Position numbers and translations under genes: made by a program
Assembly: GCF_030463535.1 (NCBI RefSeq)
Contig: NC_132894.1
Location: 12,297,433 to 12,361,432, forward strand
Direction: 5' to 3'
DNA length: 64,000 nt
DNA from: Salminus brasiliensis
Taxonomy: Eukaryota; Chordata; Actinopteri; Characiformes; Bryconidae
Shown: in pieces, positions 11,176 through 57,995 of the stretch
How the letters are laid out: every line of letters begins with the position of its first letter
Position numbering within the stretch: position 1 is the first letter of the stretch
Notes under the pieces: model-generated
Told to the model about the DNA's origin: nothing
What the model saw: only the letters and a program-made list of their open reading frames with translations
Databases searched by the model: none

Positions 11176-13577
11176 TACTTTGTGTTCCTCCTAAACCTGG
11201 GAAGTAGTAGTAAGAAAATAATAAAAACAAAAACAGGTGGTCAATTAGAATGTGCTTTATAAATCCTAAAATTAAAAATGTGGTGTTTTCCTATTGTAAC
11301 ACATGAGGTGCTCTAGGACCATATTGCTACAGACACCTATTGATACATTAAGTAAATGAATGAATGAATGAATGAAAAAAATGAATAAATAGCACTAGCA
11401 ATGCTCCCGACACTAAGAGGGTAACAAACATCTCCTCCTATACATATGAATATGGCCACCCCAACTCTGCCCCACCAGCAGAATGACAGGTTCATTTGGA
11501 AACTTTCAACAATTTACATCAAATTTATTTTCTAAATAAAATTGTCCACAAGACAGGCTCCTATAAATATAAAGAAAAAAATGTTTTTGTTCTTCTTGCC
11601 TTCTCCACATGCAACGCAAGTTTGACCCCATTGTGCAACCAGGAGAGAGCCACAATAGGGTCTCCATCCACAGAGCTGCTTTGTGTACTTTCCCAGCTGT
11701 TCACAAGGTGTTCAGTCATCGCCCAGCATTTGATGTGTCCATCTCCATCAGCAGAGAGCAGTCTGGATCCTAGTCACACACATTTAAATGAAGATGACAA
11801 GCAAAGATACAGTGAAAAGGGCTAACATTACTCCAGCACTCTTTATGACTTAAATTATATATTACAAATACTTTTTAAAAAGTACATACCCACAACTACA
11901 GGTCCTGCAAGACTATTAAATCATACTAATGTCTAATTTGCATATAGAAAGTGTGTGTGCGCGCATCTGTGAGCAGCAATGCACCAATATGGGAATTCTC
12001 ACTAATGTATGTATCTGCTAATGCTGAATGCTGATTCAAGAACATTTCTGAATATAAAAGCAGCAGCTACATTTAAGAGGAGTAGCATTACGGAGAAAGG
12101 AAAGACTAATGATTATTAATAATAATATTTGTTTACTTTTTTTAGACAGTCTAAAAGACTATTTGAGAGTACACTAAATAAGTGATGATCAAACTGAACA
12201 GAAAATTCAAATATCAGTCTGAGTCAATATGTTTGAAGCAATTATCTGGCAACACTTGTAACCCCGACATCATCTGGTATCTCTTTTGCAAGGATTCAAT
12301 GAGCTTCTTTACAAGATATGTTTGATATATAAATATTAGTTTCTAGGCTGAGCAGGGCAGGGCAGGGCAGGACTTAAATGATTGCTTACGGACAATGCTG
12401 AAAGTATTTTTAAATAGCCTGTTCCAAGACTAAGGACATCTATGGATAATATCCAAGAATGATGAAGAGGGTGTCATTTGCAAGAATATCGACAGTTCCA
12501 CATATTGAGGTTTACTTACCTGACTGATCCCACTCCAAGCATGAGATGACTTCCGTATGACCCGAGTTGATGGAGTAGACATCCCAGGGATGCTCAGTGT
12601 CAATGATATGAATCATATGACTGAGTTCTAAAGCATAAGGTTTCTACGTTAAAAACCTTAGACTGCATTAGGGTTGTATTTTGAGACAAACTAAGTATAT
12701 TCATGAAAGCCAACAGTTTCAACTGAGCAAATCACTAAATGACCAAGTTATATAAACAACACATCAAGTGTGGACACTCGTTTTTTCTTACTACTTTTAA
12801 ATAAGAGTTTGATGTAGTAAGTAAACAGTGGTTAAATAAACATATACACACATGCATTTACATAACAGTTCTATATTTATAACTGTTTTTGTTATCAACC
12901 AATTCAGTTTAATTCAAAAATCAACCAATTCAGTTTAAACCTATTCAGGTCCTAGAGTTTATGAATTACACATAATACAGGACAACCCACATGAAAACCA
13001 ATATTTGTGGTTTTACATGTATTAGCCTTAATAAGCAGTTTACACTGCAACTTTGGCCAATACATGTACAAGTCTCACACTTATGTTTATATTGTATTGG
13101 TACCTGACTGTCAATACATTTTGTAGCTACTTGTCGTGTAGCCACAGCATTTACTTTTTATTATCTTACCTATATCTATGTATAAAAGTGATGTTTTTCC
13201 TGTCTTTATGCTGCTGTAATATGTGACTTTCCCTCTACAATGAATCCATTGTAATCCATCTGTCTAACACCAAAAACAGGCAGTGTAGTTACAGGACAAG
13301 AAGAGAGGTGGGGAAATGAAGTGTGACTACTGTGGCTGATAAAAGTGGACCTCAGGAGAAGCCCTCAGCAATACATGAAGAAAATGTAAAAACCTTAGGA
13401 TGCATTAACCTTCAGCGAAAACCAAGGACTCATCTTACCTTTCTCCTCTTCTTCATTTTTAAGGTCTGTTGTAAAGGCAATCAGGTTTCTACATGACCAA
13501 GCACACACCAGCGGGATTGAGGGGCAGTGGTTGCTTTTGGGTCTCTTCTCCCACTCGCACACATACACAACCTCCAT
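2081..13577 (-). CDS. med16: MED16, Mediator complex subunit 16 (whole gene, 14 coding exons)
   Basis: MED16 is a tail-module subunit of the nuclear Mediator complex, linking transcription activators to RNA polymerase II. Joining 14 exons gives 833 codons plus stop, close to the roughly 840-880 aa of mammalian isoforms. Exons on the minus strand are 13577-13439, 12627-12520, 11769-11600, 10935-10504, 9819-9714, 9352-9197, 8950-8733, 8231-8025, 7216-7006, 5827-5694, 5315-5123, 4833-4617, 2796-2713 and 2207-2081. The N-terminal half (about residues 1-440) is the WD40-type propeller region, starting [11 protein letters not shown]. The C-terminal half is helical and ends in a cysteine cluster ([14 protein letters not shown], residues about 780-797) and a [11 protein letters not shown] segment. 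The ATG at 13577 was chosen because the following residues match the vertebrate N-terminus; an in-frame GTG lies two codons upstream. All exon phases agree. Intron 3 uses a GC donor. The gene faces away from TMEM259. Confidence 0.96.
2713..2796 (-). CDS. med16: MED16 coding exon 13
   Basis: This short exon encodes about residues 764-792, [20 protein letters not shown], half of the C-terminal cysteine cluster. The acceptor is TGTTCAG and the donor GTATGA. Confidence 0.9.
4617..4833 (-). CDS. med16: MED16 coding exon 12
   Basis: This exon encodes about residues 692-764, with [36 protein letters not shown] and [16 protein letters not shown]. It is the least conserved large exon. Confidence 0.93.
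5123..5315 (-). CDS. med16: MED16 coding exon 11
   Basis: This exon encodes about residues 628-692, [20 protein letters not shown] and [20 protein letters not shown], ending in a leucine-rich helix [12 protein letters not shown]. The donor is GCT|GTGAGT. Confidence 0.94.
5395..5530 (-). repeat. Fragment of repeat family A (intron 10 of MED16)
   Basis: The segment reads TTGTTGGAGTAACTTTACT, then TACTGTCCAGG and GATGTTGGATGATCACCACC, matching in order the 3' half of the copies at 28895-29046 and 32927-33418. Both termini are missing. Confidence 0.55.
5694..5827 (-). CDS. med16: MED16 coding exon 10
   Basis: This exon encodes about residues 583-627, [20 protein letters not shown] and [16 protein letters not shown]. 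The donor is CAG|GTCAGT. Confidence 0.95.
5960..6395 (+). repeat. Repeat family A copy, nearly full length (MED16 intron 9)
   Basis: Shared landmarks with the copy at 52965-53375, in the same order, are CATTCAGCTACTTT, TTGCAATGCTCCAAA-like AGCAATGCTCCAAAGACTAG, GTTACTCCAACAAAA and a terminal AATACTTTTGTCCACAT. No transposase frame survives, so it looks like a non-autonomous DNA-transposon-type element. Confidence 0.6.
7006..7216 (-). CDS. med16: MED16 coding exon 9
   Basis: This exon encodes about residues 513-583, with [18 protein letters not shown] and the nearly invariant [20 protein letters not shown]. The donor reads ACTG|GTAACA. Confidence 0.95.
7370..7800. repeat. AT-rich low-complexity tract in MED16 intron 8
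   Basis: The sequence is mostly A/T, with many ATATAT and AATAAT runs. No coding or RNA feature is visible. Confidence 0.7.
8025..8231 (-). CDS. med16: MED16 coding exon 8
   Basis: This exon has 69 codons, phase 0 at both ends (residues 444-512). It reads [20 protein letters not shown], then [18 protein letters not shown], and ends NQALQQ. Confidence 0.95.
8733..8950 (-). CDS. med16: MED16 coding exon 7
   Basis: This exon encodes about residues 371-443, with [18 protein letters not shown], the basic patch IKRQRAGG (a possible nuclear-localisation element), and [16 protein letters not shown]. Confidence 0.95.
9197..9352 (-). CDS. med16: MED16 coding exon 6
   Basis: This exon encodes about residues 319-371, with [20 protein letters not shown] and [14 protein letters not shown]. 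It keeps phase 1 on both sides. Confidence 0.95.
9714..9819 (-). CDS. med16: MED16 coding exon 5
   Basis: This exon encodes about residues 284-319, [18 protein letters not shown] followed by [12 protein letters not shown]. The acceptor is TTTTTGCAG and the donor GTAAGT. Confidence 0.94.
10504..10935 (-). CDS. med16: MED16 coding exon 4
   Basis: This is the largest MED16 exon, 144 codons in phase 0 at both ends (residues 140-283). It is highly conserved: [36 protein letters not shown] and [18 protein letters not shown]. It forms propeller blades in the N-terminal domain. Confidence 0.96.
11132..11169. repeat. (TA)n microsatellite
   Basis: An uninterrupted TA dinucleotide run of about 38 bases lies in MED16 intron 3. 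Confidence 0.95.
11285..11490 (-). repeat. SINE-like fragment with (ATGA)n insert
   Basis: The stretch CTAGCAATGCTCCCGACACT, followed by CATCTCCTCCTATAC and GGCCACCCC, parallels the 3' portion of the SINE-like copy at 49445-49722 in the same orientation. A short AATGAATGAATG run interrupts it. Confidence 0.45.
11600..11769 (-). CDS. med16: MED16 coding exon 3
   Basis: This exon encodes about residues 83-139: [17 protein letters not shown], followed by [18 protein letters not shown]. Its donor is AAG|GCAAGA, a GC donor. The exon then joins the next in phase 0 at the conserved VEK/SG junction. Confidence 0.92.
12520..12627 (-). CDS. med16: MED16 coding exon 2
   Basis: This exon encodes about residues 47-82, with [16 protein letters not shown] and the WD-like CLEWDQS. 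A CAG acceptor eight bases further in would shift the frame into a stop, so the TTTAG acceptor before AACTCAG is preferred. The donor is GTAAGT. Confidence 0.93.
13439..13577 (-). CDS. med16: MED16 coding exon 1
   Basis: This exon encodes residues 1-46, including [15 protein letters not shown] and [12 protein letters not shown], followed by an acidic NEEEE stretch that varies in the family. The donor reads AAAG|GTAAGA and the exon ends in phase 1. Confidence 0.93.
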
Positions 13578-14317
13578 AATCACTTCATTGACGTTTTAAA
13601 TGTCTAGAATCCCTGAACTTGCTTTGGGTTTCACACAAACGCTCATTCAAATGAATAGAGCCATTTAGTCTACGCTTACAGCCCGGAGGTAGCTAGAGAG
13701 CTAGCCAGCTAGCTAGCTCATTCACTAGCCAGTACGTGAAAACAAAGCGCGAGACGTCTCCGAGAGGAACCGACTGAAGGGGAAATGCAGCGTATTTACA
13801 AAACCTACACCGTATCCGCCCGGCTCTGGAAATAATTGAGTAAAACTAGATGATGGGTTTCATGTATGGAGGGTCAGCTAACAGTTAACTACACCGCTGT
13901 CGCTGTGTTTGAGTCTCCCTCTGCTGCGCTGCCAGCTCCTGACTGAACTGTCAGAGCGCCGTTACTGGTCAGGAGTGTAACGGCTGTTGCCGTAAACCGA
14001 GACAATCCCCACTCAGCCATACAGTATTTGCAGCACCGATGTGGGAGACATTTAGTATTCTGCTAAATACTATATATCACTAATAATAATAAATCATAAT
14101 AAAGTTAGGTCTGCTACAAATGAAAATGTGAACTTTGTTTGCAGCAGTTAGCTAGATACCGTTTATGCTCTGTTTAGCCAGATAGGTGAAAGCAGCAGGG
14201 TGAGGTGGGTCTAATGTTACACCCGACCACTAAAGGCAGGAGAGAGCTAATTCACAGGAGGGCAAATTATTACAGTCACTAAAAATCACTACAAATGACT
14301 TTTTCTAATTTACTATA

Positions 14318-14430
14318 TACACACTGCTGCACCCTTGGGCGAGGCCCTAACCCCACTCTGCTTCATGGATGTCGTAGCATGGCTGACCCTGAGCTCTGAC
14401 CCTTGCTCTCTTAGCTGGGATAATGCAAAT
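14318..14430. repeat. SINE-like fragment (CTGCTGCACCCTTGGGC type)
   Basis: CTGCACCCTTGGGCGAGGCC, then CTCTGCTTCATGGATGTCG and a GCTGACCCTGAGCTCTGACC tail, resemble a dispersed repeat. A related stretch (CCCTTGAGCAAGGCCCTTTA) occurs at 22315-22400 in TMEM259 intron 6. Confidence 0.45.
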
Positions 14431-15032
14431 AGAAGCAATAAGTAAATATGACAATTAAGGCAAGTTAAAAATATTAAATAATAAATAAGCTTTCTAACAA
14501 AAAAAAACATTAGAATATAGGCATTAATATAAATGATAATAGGGAAAATAGGCTGTGATTTATATTTGCCCACAACGTGCAGGAGCTAATATCAGAACAC
14601 GAGTTAAAAACTGGACGTAAAAAAAAATGCTCATAAACAATTTAATACCAGACCAATGATAATTAATAAAATAATAGTTTTCCATTTATCGGTAGGTAAT
14701 GCATTTGAAAGGATGTGTTAAATGGGATACTTGCTCGACAGTATGCAGCAACTAGACGGTCTTTCATTTGTGCAAAAAGGCTTAAGAGGCCCTAAAGATA
14801 ATGAAGATAATGCTGAATAGACCTAAATACAGAACAAATCAGGGACACTATATTATAATTGTAAACTAATGTATTAGTAAGAGAAATAACAGTATACTGA
14901 GTAAATGTGACTGTTACATATTTATGTGTAATTTCTCTTCACAAAATATTTAGTGGGTCACCAAACAACGCAATAAATAAATGTATTACAAATCCCATAG
15001 CGGACACTATGGATTATGTGCCAGTAGCAGGT

Positions 15033-15042
15033 GCCACGTGAC
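15033..15042. promoter_or_regulatory. Candidate E-box (CACGTGAC)
   Basis: GCCACGTGAC contains the palindromic CACGTG core with flanks favoured by USF/TFE-type bHLH-zip factors. It lies about 1.46 kb upstream of the TMEM259 start. Function is speculative; a single E-box is expected by chance every few kilobases. Confidence 0.2.
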
Positions 15043-15787
15043 GGTATCTTGCCTCTATCATATCATATCTATCATATCTATATTTCTACATAAGGAGTCA
15101 AATGCGGTTTCTTAATTATGTCAGAAAATAGATAAAAACATAGAAAAACATATTTTGAGACATAAAGCATCCTCTCAGTTTAATAAATCGATCCCTACAT
15201 TTAACAATCCGTTCTCTGCCTTGTTAGGCAAACTGAAGAAACGATTTCTTAAGGAACATATTTTTAAACCGAGGGAATGATTTATTAAATTTGGGGATTT
15301 TTTAAATTAATTAATTATCCTTCTACCTTGCTACTTTAGGGGCTTGGTAAATACAGTATCGCGGGAGCGTCGTGTAAGTTACTGTAGATCCACGGGTGTG
15401 TGTTTGTAGTCGTCCAACATAGAGATGGCGCTGTGACCCGAGATCAGCCTTAGAAACTGAGTCCAACACATCGGCATGACTGTCTTTGCCAACCTCTCAC
15501 TTTCTTCGTACTCGTCACTCCCAAAGTACGCCTTGATTAGAAAATGGTCGTGTAAACAGGGGGACCATTGCGATAGGATGCAAGTTCCTGGCAGCCTCCG
15601 TCGTAGAGGATTCCCGTGGGATTTTATTTAGGGGTCTTCCAGCTCCATATATTGTACTTGATCGTGTCACTGTCCGGATCCGCGTTTAACGAAGAAGCTC
15701 GTCTGAGGAGCAGAACATACGGGCTCTGTGCAGCTGTACGTCAGACTGGACTGTAGGTTAGCACGTTTGGCTAGTTTAATAAGCAGT

Positions 15788-16395
15788 TAGCGGACTATGC
15801 TAGCTAGCAAGTGGTTGGGAAACCTCCATCGAAATTAGAGCTTATTGAATCGTGTTCTATTGGAGTTGTCTTTCAGCAACACTGGCAGACTATGTGAAAA
15901 CGACATGGCTTTTTTAAATGGAGCTAGCTAGCTAGCAAACGCGAGTTAGCGAGGTAGCTAGTAGCTGGCTAGCAAGCTAGTGCAGCAGTGCTAGCTAGCA
16001 CGTACGCTAGTTTAGCGTTGTTTAGCTTGGTGTTCTGTAAAACTGAAGGCTGACACACAGCACTGAGTCAAGGACGGGAGAATAACACCGAATAAAACGT
16101 CCTGTCTGTTGGACTAAAAATCCCCCCCTGTGCGGTGTGGCATGCCCCCCTTTAGTTTGTATAAGGTTGTATAAGGACTTGTTTGTGCTAACTAGCTAGC
16201 GACTTCCTATCGATGTCATGAGGCACACACATCTAAGGTATTTTGGTCAAACGACGCAGACCTAGCTAGCTAGCTAAGTCGTGAGAAATCGGGTGCACTT
16301 TAAGGTAGCTAGCTAAAGTAAAACACAGCAGGGCATCGTAAGGCAGCTAGCTAACTAACTAATTACCGCTACTGGGGCAGCTAGCTATAGCCACC
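15788..16395. repeat. GCTAGC-rich array upstream of TMEM259
   Basis: Repeated AGCTAGCTAGC-type palindromic blocks are scattered through this 600-base region, for example near 15800, 15920, 15985, 16195, 16265, 16305 and 16345. It lies immediately before the TMEM259 start and is probably partly within its 5' UTR or first-exon region. Confidence 0.7.
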
Positions 16396-16445
16396 GTAGT
16401 TCAGTATACTGTTATCAGTATCTGCGTACGTTGCTCCCTGCATGA

Positions 16446-24846
<8,401 letters not shown>

Positions 24847-26600
24847 GCTTGGCGTATATTTGCCCCCGTTCCAAACTCGTGATTCCACCTCCTTTCCTCT
24901 TCAATTAGCAGCAACCAAGCTTCTATACCCTAAACGCACCTGGAAAAGGCCTTGAGGAGGAAGAGGAGCAGCATCAGCGATGGAGCGCAATGTAAACACA
25001 CCCCTAAATGTCTGGCCAAGAAGTAGGGGATGGAACTTTACTTTTTTTTTCCTTTTCTTAGGAACTTTAAAGTCAAGCATAGATGCTTCTCAAATTATGT
25101 TGCAAAGACGCCATGTCAGGGTAAGATTATTTGAAGAGTGTTTGTGTAAGGTCTTTGTTTTTGTGTTTGTTTTTTCTCCTGCTTTTTATGAAAGATGATT
25201 GGTAGATGATTGATTTCTTAAAACACTGGGTTTGTTTGCATATTTTGACGTGTTCAACGATTATAGTGCTTTGAATAACATCTTGAGTCATTCAGATCTC
25301 CCCATCAGCCCATGTCATGTATCTAGTCTTTGTTCTTAATCAGTTAATTCAGGCCAAACACTCGAACGTGTTGAAAGTGTATGATTCCAGTTATTGAGGC
25401 AGAGGGTTCTTATGTAATAGCGCACTACCCAGTGTAAGAAAGAACTCAAGGTTGACCTTTTACTCACTCCTGGAAGTTCAATCTCTGTCACTACTGCTTT
25501 GAAAATGAGCTTTGTTGCATTTTTAAGCCAGGTGTTGAGGAGGGATTTGAGAGTTCTCTGTTGTGCTCGTTTTACAACTGTATTATGCTCAGTCTCTAGT
25601 GGTGTGTGATCCAAAAACATTTTAATGGTACATCCACATAATCCTGATCTGCAAGAGCAGAAGGCTATTTTTTTTGTTTTGTTTTCAGGGACACAGTTGT
25701 TCTTGTTGGGGTTGGTCATGTTCTTACCAAAATGGACCTTCAGTTCAGATTAGTTTTTATTGAGCCGGCATTGAGAAATGATTGCCTTAGTCCCATAAAG
25801 CTGGCCATTGCGCTATAAGGTGATAGTACCTTAGGTCGATAGCCTTATAAGAGGGAACTTGTCATTTAGATGCTTGCTAATTTGTTTGTTTGTTGCTCTT
25901 GGCTCATTTCATCGCATTTAGGTAATAATTACGTTGTTGATGCAGGAATAAGAATGGGCCCCCCCCTCCACAATTTCCCTTACAAGTAGTGTTCTTGATC
26001 TGCCGAATACTAAATGTTTTGACATGTGAAATAGTACAAAACTCATCTCACCTACTCCTATGGGTACTGCCAAACAAGCCAAGACCAAGTCTTACAATAG
26101 ATTAATCATGTTATGATGCACGTTCTGTCAAAGAAGAGTATGCTTCTGCTGTTTAAATGACATTTCTGGAAGGAAGTTATTCAGTGTTGTACCATCACCA
26201 GTTGGAAGATGATCAGTGAATGGCTGACCAAACGTTTTGTACATTTGGAAACAGACTAATTCTTTTTAAAAGCGAGTAAAACCGAATCGAGAAAGCTGCG
26301 TATGCCTTACAGACCACCCACGCATGGGCAAGTAAAGCCAATTAACCAACCTGCAGAAATCCCTCCTGGCTTAACAAATTTGAGTTTTGTACAATGTTCT
26401 GAACTTTGGCAAATAAGATTACGCTTAACACGCCATCACAGGAAGAAATTAAAATCGGTTGTCTTTAAACTCTGTGGCCGAGATAAGACTGGAGGAAACA
26501 GTAGGATTTCTTTTCTTGGCAGACTTCCTTTTAAAGGCTATGCAACAAAATGGCAGGGTAAATGCCAGTGGCTCTGGGAGGGATGGTCTTATCCAACACA

Positions 26601-26618
26601 AATAAATAAATAAAATAA
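26601..26618 (+). promoter_or_regulatory. Candidate TMEM259 polyadenylation signals
   Basis: AATAAATAAATAAAATAAAA contains overlapping AATAAA hexamers 1.75 kb after the TMEM259 stop, followed within 50 bases by a TG-containing stretch (TGTGCAATATGTCC). Other sites further downstream cannot be excluded. Confidence 0.4.
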
Positions 26619-28154
26619 AAATGTGCAATATGTCCAGTCAGTTTGAGAGCAGTTTTCAGCATGAGTGCTTCACAAGTGAGCTTTTATGATCAGTTCTCTT
26701 GTTTATTTGTTTGTTCATTTGTTTTTCTGTGCCTATCTGCCATTCTGTTTCAGAATGCAGGATGACGAGCTCTCTATTGAGGTCCGTTAGCGGACTAAAA
26801 TCCACAGTTCTAGATTCTCCTCCTTCATTCAGATGTATTTAACTGTACAAACAAAAATGCATAAACAGACAAAAGGATTTTTCCACTCAGAATGCCTGCT
26901 TGTGGTTCTTTCCTCTGTCAGAACTGGACATTCCTTACTTATCTATGCCCTTTAAAGTAGAATTGTGCAGTGTGCGTATCCCTAAAGTGCTTTACCCATA
27001 TGCTATTCAAGAGCCGTTATCGTAGGCTACTTTATATCTACTGCTCTTGGGTGCTGGGTTCTGTCTGTTTCATTGAATAGAGTGTGAATGAAGAGTAAAT
27101 GAACTTCTAGATAAGAGGACATACATTCATTAATGCGGTCACATCACTGTACTTCCTACCTACAGTGTTTTCAGGTCCTTTTCATAAGATTCTGTATGAT
27201 GTGGGGGGTGGGGGGGGGTTCTTTAAAAGTCAGAAATGTGCCATTGTGGCATGCCGACCCATTCTTAAATCCCAAGCAGCTCTTGGCTGATGTTCTGAAA
27301 CTGTTTATACTCCCGACAGCACGCTCTCAGAACACTCCATTCAAATCAGTAATTGACTTACATTGGATGTATGATTAACATTGACTTCGGTTTGCATCCT
27401 GTTTCAAATTTAATCTGGCAAACCCATTTGGAAAGTTCTGGAAAATGAAAATTTGGAGATTTATTGAGATCTTGGAAAGGTTGAGCTGATGTCTAAAGCC
27501 CTGTTTCTATGTACATAAGTAACAAATTCAAATATGTGCTAATGTTTGTGTTCATAGCTCTCTATCCTACCACTTGATTTCCTTTCTAGATTAAAAGGGC
27601 CATGATTTAACTTAATACCAAGTAGCGCTAGACTGTCCCGTTGCCAGTGGTAGGAAGATCTGAAACCAATGAGCCTCATATTTGAAATACACCTAAGGAC
27701 TGACAGAGGCATTTGCATCTAATACAACAGATTTGCATTTAGTATTTAAGAGTACATCCAGTAACCATGTGTGGAAAACTAGTTCAGAATGAAAGGTCAT
27801 TGTATACATGTTGTCATGTATGGAAGTCATGGAAAATGGCCTGTGAAACATTGCCCTAAACTAGAGTGAATGCTGCATGAGGCTACTGGAAGAAAGATCA
27901 ACTCTGTGTGTTCAGGGTCATGACTCCGGGTGGTCACCAGAGTTAGTCTTGAGTGCAGGAAGTCTTTAACTGAGCGGTGATCATTCTTCTAAGGCATAGG
28001 TTCCCAGACCTGATCCAGGAGTACCCTGGTCATACAGATTGTGGAGTTTTCTCAGCTTAAACACACCTGAACTAATCAACTAATAAGAGCGGAGAGTGGA
28101 GCACAACCTAACACACTTGTATCATGATTGTAAAAGTACTTAAACAAGAAGATG

Positions 28155-28895
28155 AATCAAAGAGTGGCATGCAAAGGTTTGGGAACCCTTCTGAGAGAAC
28201 ATATGAATTGCTTCAATGATCCCTGTTTGACTGCAAAACACCTTCAGGAAGATCTAGCAGACTGGCCTAGTGCTAGTGGTGCCACGTTCTACTGTGCAGT
28301 GATACATAAATGAGTCTTCAGAGGAAAGCCACCTTCTGGTGAATTTTAAAAACAAGTCCAGACGTATTATGGGTCACAATGAGCAAAGGTATGTTTGGAT
28401 AAAAAAAAAGGGTGCAGAGTGTCATGGAAAAAAAAAACACTCCAGCTGATAAGCAGTACAGTAGATTGAGCATTGGCTTGTGCAACAGCCATTGATATGG
28501 GGCACATTTCACAGGCAGAGAGGACAATGGGTTCAATTAAATATCAGCAAAATCTGGAAGTATAAATCACACTGTCTTAAACAACAATGAAGATAAAAAA
28601 AAACAATGGCTTCCACAGCTGGATAATGATCTTAAGCAGACCTCAAAGTTCACAATAGACTACCTTAAGAGGTGTAAGCTGAAGGTTTTGCTATTGCCCC
28701 CTCGGCCCCCTGTCCTAAACCTCATTGGCAATCTGTGAATTGGCCTTAAAAGAGATGTGGATGCAGGACGGCTCATGAGTCTCACAGAACTAGAAGACTT
28801 CTGCATGGAAGACTGGGCTGAAAGAACTAAAAGAACTAAAAGATGCTTGTACGTGTCCAAGCCGTGCCCTCGGCCAAAAAAAACCCCAAAAACTG
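28155..28895 (+). mobile_element. Decayed Tc1/mariner-like transposase remnant
   Basis: GGCATGCAAAGGTTTGGGAA at the left end is a terminal motif also seen, diverged, at 50350. Broken frames read as fragments of Tc1-type transposase: a segment near 28640-28740 translates as LKRCKLKVL followed by RPPVLNLIGNL, where active elements carry SPDLNPIENLW. The catalytic Asp is already lost and frameshifts are numerous, so it is inactive. Confidence 0.6.
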
Positions 28896-29046
28896 GACAA
28901 ATGTATTGGGGCACCTGCTTATTCAGTTTATTCTGAAATCAAGAGTGTCAAAAGATTCAGTTTATCTTGCTTTTGTTGGAGTAACTCTACTGTCCAGGCA
29001 AGGTTTTTTTTTACTAGATTTTGGAGCTTTGCTTGAATTGAATTGA
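28895..29046 (-). repeat. Repeat family A fragment
   Basis: CTGGACAAATGTATTGGGGC, then TTTTGTTGGAGTAACTCTAC, TGTCCAGGCAAGG and TACTAGATTTTGGAG match the terminal third of family A, in the orientation of 32927-33418. Confidence 0.55.
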
Positions 29047-29049
29047 CCC

Positions 29050-29240
29050 TACAATTTGCCCTGGCCTGACGTTCCTGGCATTCATCAGAAGCTCTTACCA
29101 AAAGCAACTCAGGATCTAATTGTAACGAACTGCAGTGTTATGACTTACAGCATTGTGTGCTTGTGGGGACTCAAACCCCAGTCTGACACATGGAGGGCTA
29201 TGGGTATACCCACCATGCTAACCACTGAAATAACTTTTTT
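29050..29240 (+). repeat. Short dispersed repeat fragment (diverged 49196-49425 type)
   Basis: AGAAGCTCTTACCAAAAGCA is a decayed form of the GCTCTTATCCGGAGCGAC core, followed by GGGGACTCAAACCCCAGTCT, which parallels GAATCGGACCCCAGTCTCCC in the copy at 49196-49425. Confidence 0.5.
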
Positions 29241-29306
29241 TCTGGCCTCAGTCAGGATGCAACTTTATGGTCACAAAAAGTTCCTCTAGTCATTCTTACA
29301 TTAGAC

Positions 29307-29312
29307 TTTATT
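29307..29312 (-). promoter_or_regulatory. Candidate GRIN3B polyadenylation signal
   Basis: TTTATT on the plus strand is AATAAA on the GRIN3B strand, about 690 bases after the stop. It is the first such hexamer I noticed downstream; there is no transcript evidence. Confidence 0.3.
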
Positions 29313-29997
29313 TGTGAAAAACATTCAGGCCAATTTAACAATACTGTAATTTCAGATCAAATATTGTAGAACTGAACAAAATCATCTAAAACCCAGCAAA
29401 CTTTTTTTGTTTTGGATCTCCGGTTGTCACATTGTGGTGCCACAGATTGTCATTTTAGGTCCCATTTTTCAAACCGCTAAACTGGTACTCTCATAAACCA
29501 CCAAAAAATCAGACAGAAACAAATTTGAAGAGTAGAGCAAATTGTCCTCTTGGGGTGTAGAAGGCTAATTCTGTGCATTCTTGCCACTGAGGAGCAGCCA
29601 TGCTGATTCCTCCTGCCTTATATCCAGAGGCCTGTGCATCTCTCTAGGCCTCAGCTGGCCTACATGGCTAAAAATTCTCTGTTAGGGGTTCTAGGTAAGA
29701 CCCTGAAGTTCATTCTGAACTTACTTATAAAATAAGCCACATCACGTCCAGCTGCCATCGTTCTAAGCGGAAAAGACGATTCCCAGGCTTGATGATGCCA
29801 AAGCATGAAGACTGCAGAGGATCCCAGGCATGAGTGCAAGCCTTTTGGATATGATAGCTGTCAAAGTCTTCTGTTTTTCACTGCATTAAGTCCCCTCTTT
29901 GTAAAACCCCCCAGAAACAACACCAGCTTCTGGACACAACAAATACCAGAGCCTTCTGTCCTTCACAGCACACTGTCCTTCACTCCAGTAAGTGACA

Positions 29998-57995
<27,998 letters not shown>

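Larger units (their letters stand above)
24847..29997. other. TMEM259 3' UTR and convergent intergenic region to GRIN3B
   Basis: No further gene is visible in 5.1 kb between two stop codons facing each other. The first about 1.75 kb probably is TMEM259 3' UTR. From 27900 on there are repeats: a transposase relic (28155-28895), a family A fragment (28895-29046) and a short SINE-like segment (29050-29240). The final several hundred bases probably hold the GRIN3B 3' UTR on the other strand. A frame at 26302-26613 looks like chance. Confidence 0.6.

Noticed and set aside
26302-26613. A possible small gene of 103 codons after TMEM259.
   Set aside because: It lies in the presumed 3' UTR, has no recognisable domain, and ends at an AATAAA-rich stretch.
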